A stretch of 50,201 nucleotides of DNA from a virus, in IMG/VR virus record IMGVR_UViG_3300025155_000005, positions 1-50,201 of that record; one strand, written 5' to 3'. Position numbers and translations under genes: made by a program. Position 1 is the stretch's first letter; every line of letters begins with the position of its first letter. The notes beneath the pieces were generated by a model. That model was not told where the DNA came from, did not search any database, and saw only the letters and a list, made by a program, of their open reading frames with translations. This document shows positions 13,421 to 21,121 of this stretch, one piece after another.

Positions 13421-14697
13421 TCCCGCTTTTCTCACATCAGCAGACGGGGCTGGATTTCCTCAAGGACAAGCCCGCGGCGGCGATCTATGCCGGGCTTGGG
13501 ACCGGGAAGACCCGCATCATCTTGGAGGATGCTGCGCGTCTCGATCTTCCCCTCTATGTCTTCTGCCCGAAGTCCGCAATTCCGGTATGGGAGCGCGAAA
13601 TTGTCAAGTGGGGATTCGACCGGGGCTTCTGGGCTGTGAACTACGAGAAGGTGTGGCGCGAGCCGTGGTACAAGCGACTAGAGACGAAGCTCAGGGCTAG
13701 TCCCCACATGCTCGTCCTCGACGAATCTCACCGCATCAAGGACCGGACGACGAAGCAGAGCAGGGCGGCGCGCCGGCTCGCGCGTTTCGCGTCGTTTCGC
13801 CGCGTCCTCACCGGCACTCCTGTCGTGAATGGCTACCACGACCTCTGGGCGCAGATGGACTTCTTGAATCCGACAATCCTCGGCAAGTGGGGGGCATTCT
13901 CCGACGAGCATCTACTCTTCGACATGTTCTTCCCGAGCAAGGTTGTCGGGGTGAAGAACGTTGCGGCGCTCCAAGCGAAGGTCGCGCCATACGTCTTCTC
14001 CGTGAAAGCCGAGGACGTGCTCGACCTGCCCGCTGAAACTGACCTGTACCGGGAGTTTGAGCTGCCGGCGAAAGCGCGTAAAGCCTATGACGATATGGAG
14101 CAGGACCTCTATGCGGAGCTAGAGGGCTTCGAGATCGAAGCGCCGAACGCGCTGGTGAAGATCCTCCGTCTGGCGCAGATCACGGGTGGGTTCTTGACTC
14201 GGGACGGGACGACCGAGAAGCTGCACGAGGGCAAACTAGCGCTGCTCGACGAAACGATCGAGTCGCTCGACGGTGAGAAATTCGTCATATTCTGCCGTTT
14301 TCGGGCAGAATTGGCCGAAATCAGCCGTTTGCTTGAGCGCCGCGGAATTGCCTACAAGCAGATCTCCGGTGACACGACGCTCCTTGCGCGCGGTCTGTTT
14401 CTTGACGGATTTCATGCGGGCAAGCTGCAGGCAATGGTGCTGCAGATCCAGGCCGGGTCCGCGAGCATCGACCTGATACCGGCGCGCTACGCGATCTACT
14501 ACAGCGTGGGCTGGGCGTTCGGCGACTACGAGCAGAGCCGGGGCCGCATCCGCCGGTACGGGCAGACGCGCCCGCAGTTCTACCTGCACTTGCAAGCCCG
14601 TGATACAATTGATGCAGTGATCGACCAAGCACTTGCGCGTAAGGAAGGCATTCACGAAGCGGTGCGATCCTGGTGGAGACGGAGGGAGGAACGATGA
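13411..14697 (+). CDS. SNF2/SF2-type DNA helicase (428 aa)
   Basis: GTG 13,411 gives MGVVPLFSHQQTGLDFLKDK, the Q-motif-like start of SNF2 helicases. Motif I is GLGTGKT (about residue 29), motif II DESHRIKD (104), motif III VLTGTPVVNGYHDLW (137), and motifs V-VI are SGDTT, IQAGSASIDL and QSRGRIRRYGQ near 375. SF2 enzymes of this kind translocate on DNA and occur in many phage replication modules; a fork-remodelling or recombination role is likely. The 3' end contains a promoter (14,581-14,609). The leader peptide upstream probably drives its translation. Confidence 0.9.
   Translation: MGVVPLFSHQQTGLDFLKDKPAAAIYAGLGTGKTRIILEDAARLDLPLYVFCPKSAIPVWEREIVKWGFDRGFWAVNYEKVWREPWYKRLETKLRASPHMLVLDESHRIKDRTTKQSRAARRLARFASFRRVLTGTPVVNGYHDLWAQMDFLNPTILGKWGAFSDEHLLFDMFFPSKVVGVKNVAALQAKVAPYVFSVKAEDVLDLPAETDLYREFELPAKARKAYDDMEQDLYAELEGFEIEAPNALVKILRLAQITGGFLTRDGTTEKLHEGKLALLDETIESLDGEKFVIFCRFRAELAEISRLLERRGIAYKQISGDTTLLARGLFLDGFHAGKLQAMVLQIQAGSASIDLIPARYAIYYSVGWAFGDYEQSRGRIRRYGQTRPQFYLHLQARDTIDAVIDQALARKEGIHEAVRSWWRRREER
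14581..14609 (+). promoter_or_regulatory. Extended -10 promoter with CTTGCAAG
   Basis: CTTGCAAG (14,589-14,596) is followed after CCCG by TGATACAAT (extended -10, TACAAT 14,604-14,609). The same arrangement occurs on the minus strand at 49,794-49,814. The -35 is poor (TACCTG), so the extended -10 carries the match. It lies in the 3' end of the helicase gene and would serve the polymerase gene. Confidence 0.55.
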
Positions 14698-14714
14698 ACC
14701 TCTATGGGGCGTAA
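14694..14714 (+). CDS. Six-codon minigene before the polymerase
   Basis: ATG 14,694 overlaps the helicase stop and has the perfect SD (GGAGGGAGGAACG). It encodes only MNLYGA and stops at TAA 14,712, overlapping the polymerase ATG at 14,704 in another frame. It may act as a translational throttle or hand-off for the polymerase. It could also be a chance product of the true start lying close by. Confidence 0.35.
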   Translation: MNLYGA

Positions 14715-17076
14715 TCCTAGCTGCGACGCCTGCCCGCTGGCGCAGCGCGCTTGCACGATCTGCGTCTGGGGAGAGGGGCCGCCACAAGCCGACCTGATGA
14801 TTGTCGGCATGGCACCGGGCTCCACGGAGGACGTGCGAGGGCGTCCCTTTGTCGGACCGGCCGGCGAGGTCCTGAACGATCTTCTCGCCCAAGCGGGACT
14901 GGCGAGAGCGGAGATTTACATCACGAACGCCGTGAAGTGCTATCCCGGCAAGGGCAAGCCGGGGCGCAAGGACATCGGCACCTGCACCGAGCTGTACCTG
15001 AAAGGCGAGATCGAGAGCGTCCGTCCGAAGCTGATCGTGGCGATGGGCGATCTCTCCATGCTGTCCTTGACCAACCGCTCAGGGGTGAAGGCAAACCGCG
15101 GCACAACCCTGGAGCTGCGGGCCGGCCTGGGTGGCGGCATCCCCGTCCTGGTGACGTATCATCCGGCGGCGTTCCTACATAGCCACGATCCCAAGATCAA
15201 GGAGGCGATTCGTGCCGACCTCGAAACAGCGAAAGCGATCCTCGAAGGCAAAGGTCTCAGCCTTGAAGTACGCAGGAGTGTTCATGAGGATAGCGGTGCC
15301 CTCGGAGCTATCGTCGCCGTCGACGTGGAGACGGGTCAGGAAGGATCTCTCGTTGTCGGTACTCTCGCCACAGCGGACGGAGAATACCTCCGGTTTCATC
15401 GTGAAGGAGTTCTTCGGCTTTTTGCCGATCTCCCCGCGCGGCGCCTCGTCGCGTGGAACGCGAAGTTTGACCGTGAGGTCCTCGCACGCGAAGGCGTAGA
15501 CGTAGACCGCTTCGAGTGGTCCGACCCGATGCTCATGCTGCATCTGCTGGACAGCGGGCGGCAGGGCCGGTACAATCTCGCAGCTGCCGTGCTTGACGAG
15601 TTCGGCTGGGCTGACCGCGAGTGGCTGGAGAGCAAGCGGGCAGTTCATGGCGGAGAGGAGATCCCCCTGGAGCGGCTGACGCGCTACTGCGCGCAGGACG
15701 CGACCTACACGATGATGCTCTACGAGCGGTATCGAGAGCGCCTGCTCAAGATGCCGAAGGCCGCGAAGCTCTACAAGACGTTGGTTGTGCCTGCTTCGTT
15801 CATGCTTGCCGAGACGGAGAAGGTGCCGGTCCCGCTGGACATGGCCTACCTGGAGCAGCTGGACGAGGACTTCACGCGGGACATCCGCCGGCTGGAGGAG
15901 GAACTGCGAGAGCTCGCTGGGCTGGAGACAACCCCGAACTTCCGCTCGCCGAAGATGCTCGCGGAGGTGATGTACCAGCGGCTCGGGCTGCCGATCGTGA
16001 AGGTGACGGAGACAGGCCAGCCGAGCACGGACAAGTCCGTGCTGATGGAGCTGATGCAGCTCTCGCCTTTCGTGGTGCGACTGATGCGTCACCGCAAGTT
16101 CTCCAAGCTGCACTCGTCTTACGTCAAGCGCTGGTTGAATAAATATTCGAGTACACCTTACTACGTCTCGACGAACCAGACCGGCACCGTGACGGGCCGA
16201 CTCGCCAACGACTTCCAGCAGGTGCCGCGGGTGTCAGAAGACCCCGAGATCCCGAACATCAAGAACGCGGTAGCGGCGCCGGAGGGCTTCGTGATCCTGG
16301 AGGCGGACTACTCCATGCTGGAGCTGCGCCTGGGCGCGTGGTGGGCCGGCGAGGAGACGATGCTCCGGCTCCTCCGGGAAGAGGGGCAGGACATCCACCG
16401 CCATACTGCCGAACAAGCGTTCGGTAAGGGGGTGACGGGCTTCCAGCGGTACGTCGGGAAGACCATGAACTTCCTCCTGGAGTACAAGGGCGGGCCGCCG
16501 AAGCTGGCCGAGACGTTGCGGTTGCGCATGACGGACGAGCAGATCGCCAACCTCTGCGCGATGCTGTCCGTGGGCACGCTGGGCGAGGCTTCCCGTTTGT
16601 TGTCCGCCTCCTGGCATCATACCTACCCCGGCATCCGGCAGTGGCACTGGCGCGAGGGAGGCAACATCGAGGTCCGCGGCTACGCGGTGGCGCCCCACGG
16701 GCGTATTCGGTGGCTTCCAGAGGCCAGGAGCACGAACAACCAGCAACGGGAGGAGGCCATCCGGGAGGGGATCAACCATGTGATCCAGTCCCTTGCTACC
16801 GACCTGTGTCTGATGGCCGGCGTGCTCGCAGCGCCTACCTTCGCGAGTCTCGGCGCGCAGGGTCCGTGGCCCGTCCATGACTCCCTGATGTGGGTCGTGC
16901 CCGCCGCGCATGTGCGGTGGCTGGCAGCGCATCTGAAGCGGGTCATGGAGGTCGACGCCGTCGCGACGATGGAGAACATCATGGGTCGGACGATCGACGT
17001 GCCCATCGTGGCAGACATCAAGGTCGGCCCGCGGTGGGGCTCGGTCGAGCTGCTTGACTTGCAAGCCGTAGCGTGA
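14704..17076 (+). CDS. Uracil-DNA glycosylase / DNA polymerase I fusion (790 aa)
   Basis: Residues 1-170 match family-4-type uracil-DNA glycosylases. They have GMAPGSTEDVRGRPFVGPAG (35-54), the YHPAA motif (152-156) and four cysteines at 7, 10, 79 and 94 in the order of the 4Fe-4S ligands. Residues about 200-345 are a 3'-5' exonuclease (VAVDVETG near 205, WNAKFDREVL near 252, YCAQDATYT near 328). The rest is a family A polymerase: motif A EADYSMLELRLG near 533, motif B RYVGKTMNF near 582, motif C VHDSLMW near 724. Motif A has Met instead of the usual Gln/Gly after DYS. Motif C has HDS instead of HDE. The fusion would place base-excision recognition on the replicating enzyme. Confidence 0.92.
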   Translation: MGRNPSCDACPLAQRACTICVWGEGPPQADLMIVGMAPGSTEDVRGRPFVGPAGEVLNDLLAQAGLARAEIYITNAVKCYPGKGKPGRKDIGTCTELYLKGEIESVRPKLIVAMGDLSMLSLTNRSGVKANRGTTLELRAGLGGGIPVLVTYHPAAFLHSHDPKIKEAIRADLETAKAILEGKGLSLEVRRSVHEDSGALGAIVAVDVETGQEGSLVVGTLATADGEYLRFHREGVLRLFADLPARRLVAWNAKFDREVLAREGVDVDRFEWSDPMLMLHLLDSGRQGRYNLAAAVLDEFGWADREWLESKRAVHGGEEIPLERLTRYCAQDATYTMMLYERYRERLLKMPKAAKLYKTLVVPASFMLAETEKVPVPLDMAYLEQLDEDFTRDIRRLEEELRELAGLETTPNFRSPKMLAEVMYQRLGLPIVKVTETGQPSTDKSVLMELMQLSPFVVRLMRHRKFSKLHSSYVKRWLNKYSSTPYYVSTNQTGTVTGRLANDFQQVPRVSEDPEIPNIKNAVAAPEGFVILEADYSMLELRLGAWWAGEETMLRLLREEGQDIHRHTAEQAFGKGVTGFQRYVGKTMNFLLEYKGGPPKLAETLRLRMTDEQIANLCAMLSVGTLGEASRLLSASWHHTYPGIRQWHWREGGNIEVRGYAVAPHGRIRWLPEARSTNNQQREEAIREGINHVIQSLATDLCLMAGVLAAPTFASLGAQGPWPVHDSLMWVVPAAHVRWLAAHLKRVMEVDAVATMENIMGRTIDVPIVADIKVGPRWGSVELLDLQAVA

Positions 17077-17082
17077 GACAAT
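17054..17082 (+). promoter_or_regulatory. Promoter TTGACT-17-GACAAT overlapping CTTGCAAG
   Basis: TTGACT (17,054-17,059) and GACAAT (17,077-17,082) with a 17-bp spacer. CTTGCAAG (17,058-17,065) overlaps the -35 and the spacer, and TGA precedes the -10. The start near 17,089 leaves the ATG at 17,100 just downstream, which excludes the in-frame GTG 17,073 as a start for this transcript. Confidence 0.65.
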
Positions 17083-17099
17083 ACAAGTCGGAGGGGACG

Positions 17100-18116
17100 A
17101 TGGGCGACCACATTAGCTACTCTGAGATCCGCACGTTCGAGCGCTGCAAGCGCCTGCACTGGTACACCTACGAGCGCGGCTGGGAGCCGGTGCGAGAGGA
17201 CGACAAGCTGGCGGACGGCCGGTGGATGCACAAGCTGCTGGCTGCCTACTACACCGAGAAGTTCGTAGCGGAGCAGCACGACGCGATTCTGCAAGCGGCG
17301 TTGGAGTCGTGTCTCTTCGACGAAGAGCGGGACGTGTTGCGGGCGCGCGCGGATCTCATTGCCGGAGTGTTGGACAATTACATCGCGCACTACGAGGCCG
17401 AACGATGGGAGCCCGTCTACTTCGAGGATGAGCCGCTGGTCGAGCGTGAGATCCTTGTCCCGCTGCCGTCCGGAGGGACGCTGAAGATCCTCGTGGACCT
17501 GGTGGCACGGGACCGAGAGTCCGGGCTGATCTGGGTGTGGGACCACAAGACGAAGAAAGAGTTTGACAAGGACATGGAAGCCCGCCTGGACTTCGACCCG
17601 CAGTTGTCTATCTACACCGTAGGCTTGCGAGCTCTTGGCATCAACGTCGTGGGGGGCTTGCACAACTACATCCGGATGCGTCTCCCCCGCGACCCCCAGA
17701 TCAACAAGGACGGGAGCATGTCGAAGGTCCAGGTCATCACCGATGAGGCCAGCGTGCGCGCGTTCGTCGCGCACTCCGGCGTTAAGATCAGCGAGCCCGA
17801 CCTGGAAGCCTACATCGCCAAGCTCCCCAAGGACGCCTTCTTCCGGAGGTACACCACGCTGCGCGAGGAGCACGAGCTCTCGGCTACCGTGCAGGAGCTG
17901 GAGATGAAGCTGCGAGAGCGCGAGATGGCACGACGCGAAGGGATGAACACGCGGACACTGATCCGCGACTGCATCTTCTGTCCCTTCTTCTCTCCGTGCC
18001 TGACATCTATGAAGGGGGGTGATGAGGAAGTCGTACTAGCAGAGCGGTTCCGCCGGCGGGAGACGGAGCCCGTACAGGCTCCTCTCCCGGCCGACTTTGA
18101 AGGAGGTGAGTCTTGA
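17100..18116 (+). CDS. Cas4/RecB-like PD-(D/E)XK nuclease (338 aa)
   Basis: ATG 17,100 has a CGGAGGGGACG SD. The protein begins HISYSEIRTFERCKRLHWY, as in PDDEXK_1 nucleases. The catalytic core is ILVDLVARDRESGLIWVWDH followed by KTKK (VD ... DHK, about 130-150), and the QLSIYTVGLRALGI helix supplies the QxxxY motif. One Cys near residue 15 (ERCKR) and a C-terminal CIFCPFFSPC (about 291) form the four-cysteine iron-sulphur set of Cas4/AddB proteins. It is probably a 5'-3' exonuclease in phage recombination with the neighbouring ATPase and DUF669-like protein. Confidence 0.88.
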   Translation: MGDHISYSEIRTFERCKRLHWYTYERGWEPVREDDKLADGRWMHKLLAAYYTEKFVAEQHDAILQAALESCLFDEERDVLRARADLIAGVLDNYIAHYEAERWEPVYFEDEPLVEREILVPLPSGGTLKILVDLVARDRESGLIWVWDHKTKKEFDKDMEARLDFDPQLSIYTVGLRALGINVVGGLHNYIRMRLPRDPQINKDGSMSKVQVITDEASVRAFVAHSGVKISEPDLEAYIAKLPKDAFFRRYTTLREEHELSATVQELEMKLREREMARREGMNTRTLIRDCIFCPFFSPCLTSMKGGDEEVVLAERFRRRETEPVQAPLPADFEGGES

Positions 18117-18898
18117 GCACGGCTATCGTGGCGCCTCAGATCGAAATCGTCAAGCCGGGCGACCGGAAGTTCTTGACGTTTCTCTTCTACGGAGACACCG
18201 GCGCGGGAAAGTCATGGCTCGGGGCATCGGCCGAAGCGACGCTCGGAGGCCGTACCCTCGTGATTATGACTGAAGACGCCGACGCCGGGCTCCAGGGCTT
18301 CGACGTGGACATTACCTACGTCCGAAGCGCCGAACAGATGTGGTCGGTGCTTCGTGCCCTGAAGGCCGGGACACCGCCGTTTGACCAGTACAAGAACGGC
18401 GCGCTGGTCCTGGATTCGCTGACGCAGGCTCAGGCGTTCTTCCTGGCGGAAGACGCCGAGGGCGAGCACAAGAAGGGCAACACTCGGACGCCGCTCACCG
18501 TCCCGCGGGACACCTACCAGCGGGTCGGCGAGAACATCCGGCGGATGGTGTGGTTCGCCCGGACGCTGCCAATGCACCAGGTCTACATCTGCCTGGAGCG
18601 CACGTTCACGGACGAGAACGGGGTGATTCAGAAGAAAGGCCCTGACCTCACGCCGGCGCTCTCCGGCGACGTGCGGGCCTACTGCGACGCAGTCGGGTAC
18701 ATGACCGCGGAAATGCTCGACGTGACCAGCGGGGACAAGAAGGAGCGCCGCCTGGTCCGCCGCTTGTGGCTCCAACCCGGAGACGGCTTCTACGCTCGGG
18801 TCCGAGCGGGGAAGGGGATCGCCGTCCCGCAGTTCGTCGTAAGTCCCACGCTGGCAAAGCTGTTGAAGGCCATCACACAGAGGGAGGGAGAGCAATGA
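18113..18898 (+). CDS. RecA-like ATPase (AAA_24 type, 261 aa)
   Basis: TTG 18,113 overlaps the previous stop and has an excellent SD (AAGGAGGTGAGTC). FLFYGDTGAGKSWLG near residue 25 is the Walker A motif. TLVIMTEDADAGL and GALVLDSLTQAQAF (near 102) supply the strand-and-Asp of Walker B. Phage ATPases of this type (PF13479-like) sit beside a Cas4-like nuclease and a DUF669 protein and are thought to act as recombination mediators; the same order is present here. An ATGA overlap couples it to the next gene. Confidence 0.85.
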   Translation: MSTAIVAPQIEIVKPGDRKFLTFLFYGDTGAGKSWLGASAEATLGGRTLVIMTEDADAGLQGFDVDITYVRSAEQMWSVLRALKAGTPPFDQYKNGALVLDSLTQAQAFFLAEDAEGEHKKGNTRTPLTVPRDTYQRVGENIRRMVWFARTLPMHQVYICLERTFTDENGVIQKKGPDLTPALSGDVRAYCDAVGYMTAEMLDVTSGDKKERRLVRRLWLQPGDGFYARVRAGKGIAVPQFVVSPTLAKLLKAITQREGEQ

Positions 18899-19350
18899 GT
18901 ACGATGGCAGGAGAGGTTCTGAATCTGGATCTAGTCGATGCGGCGACACCCGGCAAGTATCCGCCGATCCCTGAAGGGGAGTACACCCTGAAGGTGATGG
19001 ATACGAGCCCGGAGCCGGCGAAGAACGGCAAGCCGATGTACACGCTGGTCATGGACGTCATCGACGGCGAGTACCGCGGCAAGAAGCTCTGGCACCGGCG
19101 CCCCGTGCAGGCAAGTACCGCTCCGTTTGTGAAGGCGGACTTGCAAGCGCTGCAGGTGAAGGTGCCGGCGGGCAGCGTCTCCGCGGAGGACCTGGCGCGC
19201 TTCGTCGCGCGCGAGGCCCGCGGGCGGCTGGTCCGCGCTTCAGTTGGGTTCGGGACCGGAGACTACGCCGACCGCAACGAGGTCAAGGCGCTGCTGCCGG
19301 TTGAGGCCGAGACGATTGACGCGACTGAGATCGACGAGTCCGAGATCTAG
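18895..19350 (+). CDS. DUF669-like single-strand-binding candidate (151 aa)
   Basis: ATG 18,895 overlaps the ATPase stop; GGGAGGGAGAGCA is the SD. The fold-like pattern EGEYTLKVMDTSPEPAKNGK, then YTLVMDVIDGEYRGKKLWHR and VRASVGFGTGDYADRNEVKA is that of phage DUF669 proteins (OB-like strands). These are considered single-strand-binding or recombination accessory proteins. The C-terminus is acidic (IDATEIDESEI), as in SSB proteins that dock partners. It contains one CTTGCAAG site (19,140). Confidence 0.8.
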   Translation: MSTMAGEVLNLDLVDAATPGKYPPIPEGEYTLKVMDTSPEPAKNGKPMYTLVMDVIDGEYRGKKLWHRRPVQASTAPFVKADLQALQVKVPAGSVSAEDLARFVAREARGRLVRASVGFGTGDYADRNEVKALLPVEAETIDATEIDESEI

Positions 19351-19687
19351 CCCTACGGAGTCGGTATACGGGGGGCGTCTGAGAGCTGCTCTCGGACGTC
19401 TCCCCGACACCTGGTTCCTGAAGGTTCACGGCGGCCCGTTCCAGGCTGCAGGCGTGCCGGACTTTCTCGTGCTCCACCGGGGGCAGCTCTTCGCGATGGA
19501 GCTCAAGAGGCCGGATAGAGAGCCGACTCCGCTTCAGGAGCGGCAGCTGCGAAAGATCAATCTTGCGGGGGGACACGCTGTCGTGATTCACACCACTATG
19601 CCCATCAACGAGGTGATCGCATGGCTGCACCGATCTTCTGCCCGGTCTGCCGGTCAGATCGAATCATCAAGCACGGCAGCATCTTAG
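19316..19687 (+). CDS. VRR-NUC nuclease (start uncertain)
   Basis: The core AAGVPDFLVLHRGQLFAMELKR followed by PLQERQLRKINLAGGHAVVI is a VRR-NUC/PD-(D/E)XK nuclease. It has PD, then E-L-K, then the Q-x-x-x-L helix, as in Holliday-junction or structure-specific phage nucleases. There is no ATG; TTG 19,316 and CTG 19,379 are the possible starts, and the annotated start is a guess. It follows the DUF669-like gene and overlaps the next gene by 67 bases. The usual length of the stand-alone family (80-130 residues) fits. Confidence 0.75.
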   Translation: MTRLRSTSPRSSPTESVYGGRLRAALGRLPDTWFLKVHGGPFQAAGVPDFLVLHRGQLFAMELKRPDREPTPLQERQLRKINLAGGHAVVIHTTMPINEVIAWLHRSSARSAGQIESSSTAAS

Positions 19688-20304
19688 GTCCGAAGGGCCG
19701 GATTCAGCGGTATGACTGCAAGGCTTGCGGCAAGCGGTTCCATCCGTCGCTGAAGGAAATCCCGCTTGTCGAGGGGTTCTTCGACATCGAGACGAGCCAG
19801 GCTGGCCGCGGCGCGGGGAACTTCGGAATCATGTACTCCTGGGCCATCAAAGTCGGCGGCAAGGATCAGGTCTACTACGACGTGCTGCGCGAGCGGACGC
19901 TGAAAGACGAGGCCCGCATCGTGCTCAGTCTGGTCGCTGCGCTGCGACGCTTCGACATGATCTATACCTGGTACGGCACAGGGCATGACTTCCCCGTGGC
20001 GCGCTCGCGCTCGGAGGCCCATCACATCCCGTTCCCCGAGTACCTGGAGCTCTATCACGTCGACCTCTACTACATCTTCCGCCGGCTGTTCAAGCTGCAC
20101 AGCAACCGGCTTGCCGCGGCTGCGGAGTTCTTCGGCATCGAAGGCAAGACGCCGCTAGACCCGAGCGTGTGGGTGGATGCGTCGTTCGGCAAGAAGAGCG
20201 CGCTGCGGTACATCCTCAAGCACAACATCGGCGACGTGCAGATCCTCGAACAGGTCCACAAGATGATCCGGCCGTACTACAAGGGTACGAAGAGGAGCAT
20301 CTGA
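19621..20304 (+). CDS. Zinc ribbon plus RNase H-like exonuclease (227 aa)
   Basis: ATG 19,621 follows GAGGTGATCGC. Residues 1-45 form a transposase-style zinc ribbon (CPVCRSDRIIKHG, then YDCKACGKRFHPS). The rest resembles the predicted RNase H-like exonuclease family (PF13482-like): FFDIETS near 52 (first Asp/Glu pair), TWYGTGHDFPV near 118 and a later HVDLYYIFRRLFKLHSNRL with a final Asp region. It probably degrades or resolves nucleic acid ends. The unusual fusion of a zinc ribbon to this nuclease suggests site or substrate recruitment. TGATG overlap with the next gene. Confidence 0.78.
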   Translation: MAAPIFCPVCRSDRIIKHGSILGPKGRIQRYDCKACGKRFHPSLKEIPLVEGFFDIETSQAGRGAGNFGIMYSWAIKVGGKDQVYYDVLRERTLKDEARIVLSLVAALRRFDMIYTWYGTGHDFPVARSRSEAHHIPFPEYLELYHVDLYYIFRRLFKLHSNRLAAAAEFFGIEGKTPLDPSVWVDASFGKKSALRYILKHNIGDVQILEQVHKMIRPYYKGTKRSI

Positions 20305-20615
20305 TGCGAATCTACGTTGCCGGCCCCATCACTGGGTACGACCTGGAGGAGCGGCTTGCGTTCTTCCGAGAGAAGCGCGTGGAGCTGGAGCGTCAGGGGC
20401 ACATCGGAGTCAACCCGCTAGAGTGTCACCCGCTTGGCATCCCGTGGGAGGCTGCGCTCAAAGCGGACTTGCAAGAGCTAGTCCGATGCGACGCGATCTT
20501 GCTGACGCCCGGATGGGAGCGCTCGCGCGGAGTGCAGTTGGAGTTGCACGTCGCCCTGGCTCTTGGGTTGAAAGTCATCATCTGGGAGGGGATACATGCC
20601 ACGGCACCCTGGTAG
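20304..20615 (+). CDS. DUF4406/deoxyribosyltransferase-like protein (103 aa)
   Basis: The ATG of TGATG, with GAGGAG upstream. It begins MRIYVAGPITGYD and shows the Asp and Gly-rich segments of the nucleoside 2-deoxyribosyltransferase superfamily (DUF4406-like). These include VRCDAILLTPGWERSRGVQL with the Glu of ELHVALALGLKVIIW. Such proteins cleave or transfer nucleobases from deoxynucleosides or nucleotides. Together with the next gene it suggests phage control of the nucleotide pool. One CTTGCAAG site lies inside (20,468). Confidence 0.85.
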   Translation: MRIYVAGPITGYDLEERLAFFREKRVELERQGHIGVNPLECHPLGIPWEAALKADLQELVRCDAILLTPGWERSRGVQLELHVALALGLKVIIWEGIHATAPW

Positions 20616-20988
20616 CGAGCGGTTCCATCAGATCTTGCAGGAGCTAGGCGAGCTACACGACAGGAAGCAGGCAGATTACGGCACGGACGCCGACCCGTTC
20701 GCTAACGTCCGGTCGTCGAGGGACTTCGCCGTGCCGGCGTGGGTTGGTGCGATGATTCGGGGGAACGACAAGATCTCCCGTATCAAGTCGTTCATCAAGA
20801 AGAGGCGGCTGGAGAACGAGGCGCTAGAGGACTCCCTGAGAGATCTAGCCGTCTATACGATCATCGCGCTTGTGCTGTACGAGGAGGAGCGTGAGGGCGC
20901 GCCATCCGGACAGGCGCTGTTGGAGCCGCGGCCTTCCGAAGCCGCGTCCAAGCTCTACCGCGATATGGCTGGCGGGCACAGGACGTAG
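20596..20988 (+). CDS. Nmad1/DUF1599-like nucleotide-modification-associated protein (130 aa)
   Basis: ATG 20,596 (GGGAGGGGATAC upstream) overlaps the previous gene by 20 bases. LHDRKQADYGTDADPFANVR and WVGAMIRGNDKISRIKSFIK with LRDLAVYTIIALVLYEEE match the all-helical DUF1599/Nmad1-type domain. This domain often sits with thymidylate-synthase-like or base-modification genes in phages. Role: probably nucleotide binding or hydrolysis, by family only. It is the last gene of the plus arm. Confidence 0.75.
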   Translation: MPRHPGSERFHQILQELGELHDRKQADYGTDADPFANVRSSRDFAVPAWVGAMIRGNDKISRIKSFIKKRRLENEALEDSLRDLAVYTIIALVLYEEEREGAPSGQALLEPRPSEAASKLYRDMAGGHRT

Positions 20989-21012
20989 GTAAGCGTCCCT
21001 CTGCCCAAGTGA

Positions 21013-21052
21013 GAGAGCCCGGCCCCATCAGGGACCAGGCTCTTCTCGTTTT
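21013..21052 (+). terminator. Rho-independent terminator of the plus arm
   Basis: AGAGCC (21,014-21,019) pairs with GGCTCT (21,038-21,043); inner GG/CC and CCC/GGG pairs surround an ATCA loop. TTCTCGTTTT follows. It lies 25 bp after the last plus-strand gene, as expected at a convergent junction. Confidence 0.75.
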
Positions 21053-21084
21053 GGCCGGAGGCCTCCCGCCCGCCAATGCCGGCC

Positions 21085-21106
21085 GCGCGCCCCGCGCGAG
21101 GCGCGC
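21085..21106 (-). terminator. GC hairpin at the end of the minus arm
   Basis: GCGCGCC (21,085-21,091) pairs with GGCGCGC (21,100-21,106) around an 8-nt loop, just downstream of the last minus-strand gene. There is no U-run, so termination would need Rho or be inefficient. Confidence 0.4.
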
Positions 21107-21121
21107 CCCCAACCCACAGCG

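Noticed and set aside
19140-20475. Promoters at the CTTGCAAG sites 19,140 and 20,468
   Set aside because: No acceptable -10 box at the right distance on either strand; these copies are only counted as sites.
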